Positions 58,940 through 64,000 of a stretch of DNA of 64,000 bases are shown piece by piece (position 1 is the first letter of the stretch; each line of letters starts with the position of its first letter). The DNA comes from Acanthosoma haemorrhoidale (Eukaryota > Arthropoda > Insecta > Hemiptera > Acanthosomatidae). The notes under the pieces were generated by a model. It had not been told where the DNA came from and did no database searches. It saw only the letters and a program-made list of their open reading frames with translations. The stretch spans positions 118,272,706-118,336,705 of the forward strand of contig OV884013.1 in assembly GCA_930367205.1 (NCBI GenBank). The letters are read 5' to 3'. The position numbers and the translations under genes were made by a program.

Positions 58940-59803
58940 AGCGTCTTCCAATAAAGACTTTCAATCTTTGACAGTTGATAAAGGCCAATTTGTTGAAGCT
59001 GCATCTGTCAAGTTGGCTGTCATTTATTTAGTCTGCTTTGCCAACTTACCATGGATAGATATAGCGTTCAACAACACTTGCAAATGATAAAATTGTTTTA
59101 TAAATATCGGTGTTCTGTTCAGGCAACGTTCTGCGGTCACCGTCCTACCGAGAGGACTATTCGCAGTGTGGTGGATAAATTTGAGCCCACTGGTTCAGTA
59201 AACAATCAACCAACATCCGTACATTGACAAAACGCAAGATCTGCCGAAAACATCGCCACTGTCCGTGAGGGTGTGCAGGAGAATCCGAGGCATTCGATTT
59301 CGCGTCGCTCACAATAACTCGGTCTTTCGCAGACCACAACTTGGCGAATTTTGCGTCGTGACTTTGGCCTGCACCCGTAAAAAATTTAACTGACTCAGGA
59401 GCTGAAGGTAAACGACCATAGAAAATGACGTGTGGTCATCTCACATGGAGGTGATGTGAACCTGCCACCGAGATCGTGCGATTTGGCCCCGATAGACTTT
59501 TTCTTGTAGGGTTTTCTTAAGTAGCAGGTCTATGCGAATAATCCACAAATCACAGCTGTCCTCAAAGCCAACATAACCCATGCCATCGGTCAAATTAAGC
59601 CTGATTTATGTGCCAGAGTCATGGAAGATTGGACATTTCGGATGCGCGCCACCCAGCAAAGCCGCGGTGGACATTTGCACGATGTTATATTCCATACATA
59701 ATGGCATTCATAGGCCTTTCAAACGAATAAAAAATTTTGATGATATCTCACACACGTTTTATTTAAGTTTAAAGATAGAAAGTGCTTAATGAAAGACCCT
59801 TTA
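58940..59803 (+). mobile_element. Mariner-like transposon, internally deleted (family M2 copy 2)
   Basis: Left end GCGTCTTCCAATAAAGACTT and right end AGTGCTTAATGAAAGACCC are imperfect inverted repeats matching those of 17740-18476. The transposase starts at the ATG 59051 with MDRYSVQQHLQMIKLFYKYR. It shows SVVDKFEPTGSVNNQPTS, then a TGA at about 59226, then ENPRHSISRRSQ and, after a deletion, PPRSCDLAPIDFFL and VYANNPQITAVLKANI. About 860 bp remain. Confidence 0.88.
59051..59680 (+). pseudogene. Mariner-like transposase remnant
   Basis: N-terminal helix-turn-helix and C-terminal catalytic blocks are present, but the central segment with the first catalytic Asp is missing. There are several stop codons (for example near 59226 and 59506). 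Longer than the remnant in copy 1. Confidence 0.82.
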
Positions 59804-61251
59804 TATATATAATAAAAGCTAACGACAAAAACAAATTTAAAAACTAGATAGGAAAATAAAACCTTTCTTCAAAGTATATTATGCCCTTAGGTATGGATGA
59901 TTTATCTATGCTAGCAATATTTTGAAGTTATGGATTCTCAACATGTTAACATAAAGTAGTCATTGCTTTTGAAATACCTAGAATTCTTTCAGGCTTCGAT
60001 ACATTTTTACTGCACCATGTTGACTATGGATTGTCGAAGATTATTTGTAGATCCTTATTTTGGAATATGGTGAAGCTGGGGTGGATAGGTGTTTTTAATT
60101 TTAAAATTAAACTAAATGAGATGCGGAACATTTAATAAAATATAATTAGTGGATTCACGTATCCAAAAATCAATCCTTGTAATGAAGTTCTCATTAATGA
60201 ATTTTTAATTAAATTTGGAGTAAAATGTATATTTCAATTTATGTATTAATTGGTGTATAAAATGATAGGCTGACTTGTTTTTGAGAAATTGGGATTTAGC
60301 AAAACCTAATAATTGCGTAACACTCCTTAAATCGACAAATTTTGAATAATTGTCAAACTATAATATTGACAAACGCAAGTGGCGCAGTATTATTCAAATC
60401 ATAGTTGAAAGTAAATTTTTTTAAATAAGGAAAAGTCTACTAACTGCTTACATTTATTGACTTACTCGTGTCTGTGACCTCTCTTCCAGATTTGTATCAT
60501 AAAACTAATTATCTTAACTATTTTATTTAACTATTAAAGGGCCCAGAGCAATAAACATCTGTTTACAAACTCTATTATCTACAGACTCCCGACAAAAGCC
60601 CACATCATTTAATAAGCGAATGATTGGAAGATTTTCATATAATTAACTTTTGTATTTCATTTTATATATTCAATCTAGATGCTATGCATCTAGATGCAAT
60701 CTAGGTGCTAGCATCTAAAACTTTAGTAAATATTGAGCTTCTTCAAGTGCCTGCCACTAAATGCTTAAATGTGCACTGTACTTACACATACCTTCAAAGG
60801 CCTTTCCTATGCTATAGGTTGAATTTGAGTTATAGAATGATTAACTTTAAAATAAAAATTGTGTCCTCCATTTGAAGTTTCGTTGTTCTCGTCTAAAGTT
60901 TCAGCACGGAAGCTATTAAAGGAAGAATGTTCTAACTTTTCTTTTTAGCTCAGTAAGACAAATTAAAGGAGGGGTTACAATGAAAGAGAATCCAAGAATA
61001 ACTTTTAAGGTCGGCTAAAGTTTAATAAAACTTTTTTAAGCATAAATTTGTTCATTTGTGAAAATAATTTGCACTAACTAACGCGTTGCAGCATCTCATT
61101 ACTGTTTTTTTTTTTACAGATCAGATTGACTATATTATGCTTAAGTAACTGTACTTAATAGATTATTTACCACACTCCATATGACTTACAAATCTTTATT
61201 TTTTATGAGCAATAGATTAATTAAATTATAATATTTGTTTCATTTTTATGA
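59804..61251. other. Unassigned AT-rich sequence
   Basis: A short local repeat of ATCTAGATGC/GCATCTAGATGC type lies at 60675-60716. No gene. Confidence 0.45.
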
Positions 61252-61466
61252 TTTTTTTTTTTCTTAGCTCTCAATTTTTTAAGATTATGGATAAGGGAAA
61301 AATAAAGGAATTTATTTGGGGTGAGCGGATCCTTTTACTATTAGTACCTGTTTGAAGGTGGTGTGAGGGAACTAAGGAGTGTGGGAAGCCTCGGTAGAGG
61401 TTGGTTCTTGCGGTGCAGTGGTGAGAGTCCACTGAAGGCTGAGCCTAGAGTCTCTCTAGGCATGTG
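61252..61466 (-). mobile_element. LINE family B 3' end, copy 5
   Basis: T run 61252-61262, followed by the family B tail (CTTAGCTCTC, then GAGAGTCCACTGAAGGC and TCTCTCTAGGCATGTG), closest to the copy at 29147-29630. The target duplication is unclear. Confidence 0.83.
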
Positions 61467-63940
61467 GAAATAATTTTTGAAATAAATCATTCCTTACGAT
61501 TTATATCGTCGCTTAGAAATTGATAGTCACTTGGTCTACTCTCAGCACAGGATGACCTATACTTACATATAATGTACGTTATTGATTTCTTATATTTGTA
61601 AGGGTAAGATGGGACATCAGGTTCAGTAGAAAAAATCCCTTCAGAGAGAAAAACTTCAGGAGTTTTTTGTAAATCTATTTTATTAGTATTTACTTTTTAT
61701 ATTATTGTATCCATCATAATTTAGAGTTTTGTATATTATTTGATTCATTCTAACCAAGTACGTACCCCATGTTATGTTGACTAGTTTACGTATAAGCGCT
61801 AACTGTACAAATTTGGTGCGTGTACATAATAGCACATTGCCTGAAGATCGAACACACATTTTAGGAATCATCACCAACCAAGCACAAGATTATTTTCAGA
61901 TTTACAAACGGCCCGTTAAATCATTATAATTCATAATAATATAGTAAAATTGTAATAAAATAGTAATAGCGTTAAAAGTTTATAACAGCATGCAACATGC
62001 AATATTGAAGAAGAAATATTCTGAAGTTCCAGTGTGTTTGTTTTTAGAATCAAAATTTTAAAGTATATCATATAAAAAATACTATGAATCGATTCAAAAC
62101 GCTATACGATTTTTTATAATTTATTAAAAAATTATCATGCTTTATAATAAAGTTTAGATTATCACTAACAATTTTACTTGACAAATTAAATTTACTATCC
62201 ATTATTTTTAGTAAACACAATCCAAAAAGTATTTAATAGAAGATTGAAAATTTTTAAGATCGACAATTATTAAGTGCTATTAACTGTGAATAATATTAAG
62301 TTTTTGTTTGTCTGTGAAGTGAATCTGAAGATCTGCAAACTACCGCACAAAACCATATATGTACAACACGCAACATGCAATTTCCTTGTGATGTTTAAGT
62401 GTCATTACATAACGTGATTAGTCTTCTGCATGTGAGTGCAAAAATAAATGAGAAACAATCTTTAAAACGAACTGCAGGTATTTTTGTTAGCGTACTTCCT
62501 GGCAATGTACACAACTTAATTACCTTTCGTATAGTACCAGTTATACTACTAAAATTAACTTTCTATTAAGTAATGTATTTTTTTATTAGAAAATAGATTT
62601 GTATTATTAATATATTATACATATAGTGTTCTATAAATAAATTTTTTTTTTTATGAATAAGAAAAAAATAAGTGTCATCTGTGACTTAAGCAAAAAGTAT
62701 TTACGATTAGAGGACATTATTACATGGATCATACCATATATTTATTGAATTGTCTTTGCACTCACTTGAAAGAAAAAAAATAAATAAAAAATTAGATTAA
62801 ATTATAGTGATTAAATTTTGGTAAAGGCTAAAACATTGTTAAAAGTTTTAATTTACTTGCAACACTACAATTAAGAAAATAAAGTATTTTGAAACTCCAC
62901 CCACCTTGTATCTCCATGACGAGGTGACCAGTTTCTGTGTTGTTCTGGAACCAGATGCAGATCATCAAAAGGAACTGAACTCTTGAAACAAAAGAGAATA
63001 AAAATAAGATACCTGAATTGAATAATAAAAATAAAGATAAATATTAAATAGCCCATTTTGTATTAATTAAAACGCCCCAATACCGAACAAAACACCACAT
63101 GTCTTACCTTCTAAAAATTATGCGATCTAAATTACAAAGGTATATTCCAAAACACCATGCACCAAAATTGAAAAAAGTTATTTATTTCATTTTGTCATAG
63201 GGATCTAGTACCGTTGATTAAGTCGTAGCTGTGAGCTGTCGGGTCTTGTGGACTTGGCAGTTACAGATTTGAAAACATCAGCAAACCATTTTATATTCGC
63301 TGCTTAAACGGTTGAGATAAATACTTTCCATTCTAAAGAAGTAGTTGAAAAAAAATTCACAATTAATCAATGATTTTTACTGAACCACACACTAGAGGAG
63401 TAAAAAATTGAAACATAATGAGTTATTATTATTGTGTTTACTATTATTCTTATATGTAAACATAGATACTACCATAATAATGATAATAAACGCGTCATAT
63501 ATTCACAAGAATATTATTTTTAAATATAATTTTTTCTCATAATTTTGACAGTTAATTTTTGAATATACGGATGCACAAATAATGTATTTTTTTAATACAT
63601 TGGTTTTTACTACTTTGCCCATTACAAAATAAATATATTTTGTAAAATTGTGATGAATCTCGCGGGCCGGAAAAAATTTCAAGGCGGGATGGCCACCCCT
63701 GCTCTAGACGAAGCATAAAAGCATCTTACTTTGCAGCAAAAAAAAGCACGAAAAACGACCCCTCTTCCGGTCCTTGAAAGAGTAAAGAGGCTATAGTTCA
63801 TAAAGGTGTGGTCATAGTAAAAAAAAAAGTCATATCAGAATATACAACACAGGTCTCAACTGGCAGTGGGTATCCAAACTGCTTACATTCGGTGCTCGTC
63901 AAAACTGAATATTAATGGAATCAAGAGTAATTCCTCACTT
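61467..63940. other. Unassigned, very AT-rich sequence
   Basis: No supported gene, RNA or recognised repeat in about 2.5 kb. Confidence 0.5.
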
Positions 63941-64000
63941 ATAAAGGGGATACCCAGAATTAACGCAAGATTTGATTTAAATAGAAAACACAGTTTTTAG
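63941..64000 (-). mobile_element. Mariner-like transposon end, family M1 copy 5, cut by window end
   Basis: TACCCAGAATTAACGCAAG and the following 35 bases match the left ends of the copies at 27813 and 46160. The element continues beyond the window. Confidence 0.8.

Noticed and set aside
1..64000. A coordinated new defence or biosynthetic system
   Set aside because: All recognised enzymes are transposase or retroelement polymerase remnants of separate families. No multi-gene arrangement was seen.

Overview
This window looks like AT-rich nuclear DNA from an arthropod, most likely an insect. It is a stretch of long introns or intergenic sequence full of transposable elements. No bacterial, organellar or viral gene order is present. 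The only convincing host coding sequence is one 105-bp EGF-like exon (34616-34720, + strand) with an AG acceptor and a GT donor. Much of the window may be intron of that gene, though its other exons are not visible. Two other stretches (22733-22878 and 52597-52947) read like possible exons, with low confidence.

Left end (1-9110): two LTR retrotransposons sit head to tail in one AT-dinucleotide target. The first (571-3774) has 625-bp LTRs with TGTAAC...GTTACA ends. Inside it carries only a broken coiled-coil, gag-like reading frame, so it is non-autonomous. The second (3792-9107) is a nearly complete Ty3/gypsy element with 180-bp LTRs, gag with two zinc knuckles, protease, reverse transcriptase, RNase H and integrase. 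Its two LTRs read as identical, yet its frame is broken by one shift and three TGA codons. A 71-bp minisatellite follows (9456-10088).

Middle (10.8-43 kb): there are solo LTRs with 5-bp target duplications, 5'-truncated LINE copies from at least four families (several with readable target duplications), and deletion derivatives of IS630/Tc1/mariner transposons. Some unclassified repeat families are also present.

Right part (43-64 kb): a Tc1-like transposon is split by a solo LTR. It is followed by more mariner derivatives, a piggyBac deletion derivative with intact ends flanked by TTAA, further LINE tails, and about 8 kb of very AT-rich sequence with no recognisable gene. The last 60 bases are the end of another mariner copy that runs out of the window.

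No gene set acts together as a pathway here. The elements matter as a record of insertion history: nested insertions, solo-LTR formation, and small non-autonomous transposons with intact ends but a gutted transposase. I found no convincing new biological system. The best leads are the recent but disabled gypsy copy, the coiled-coil-only LTR element, the 71-bp array, the nested LINE and Tc1 insertions, and the isolated EGF exon.
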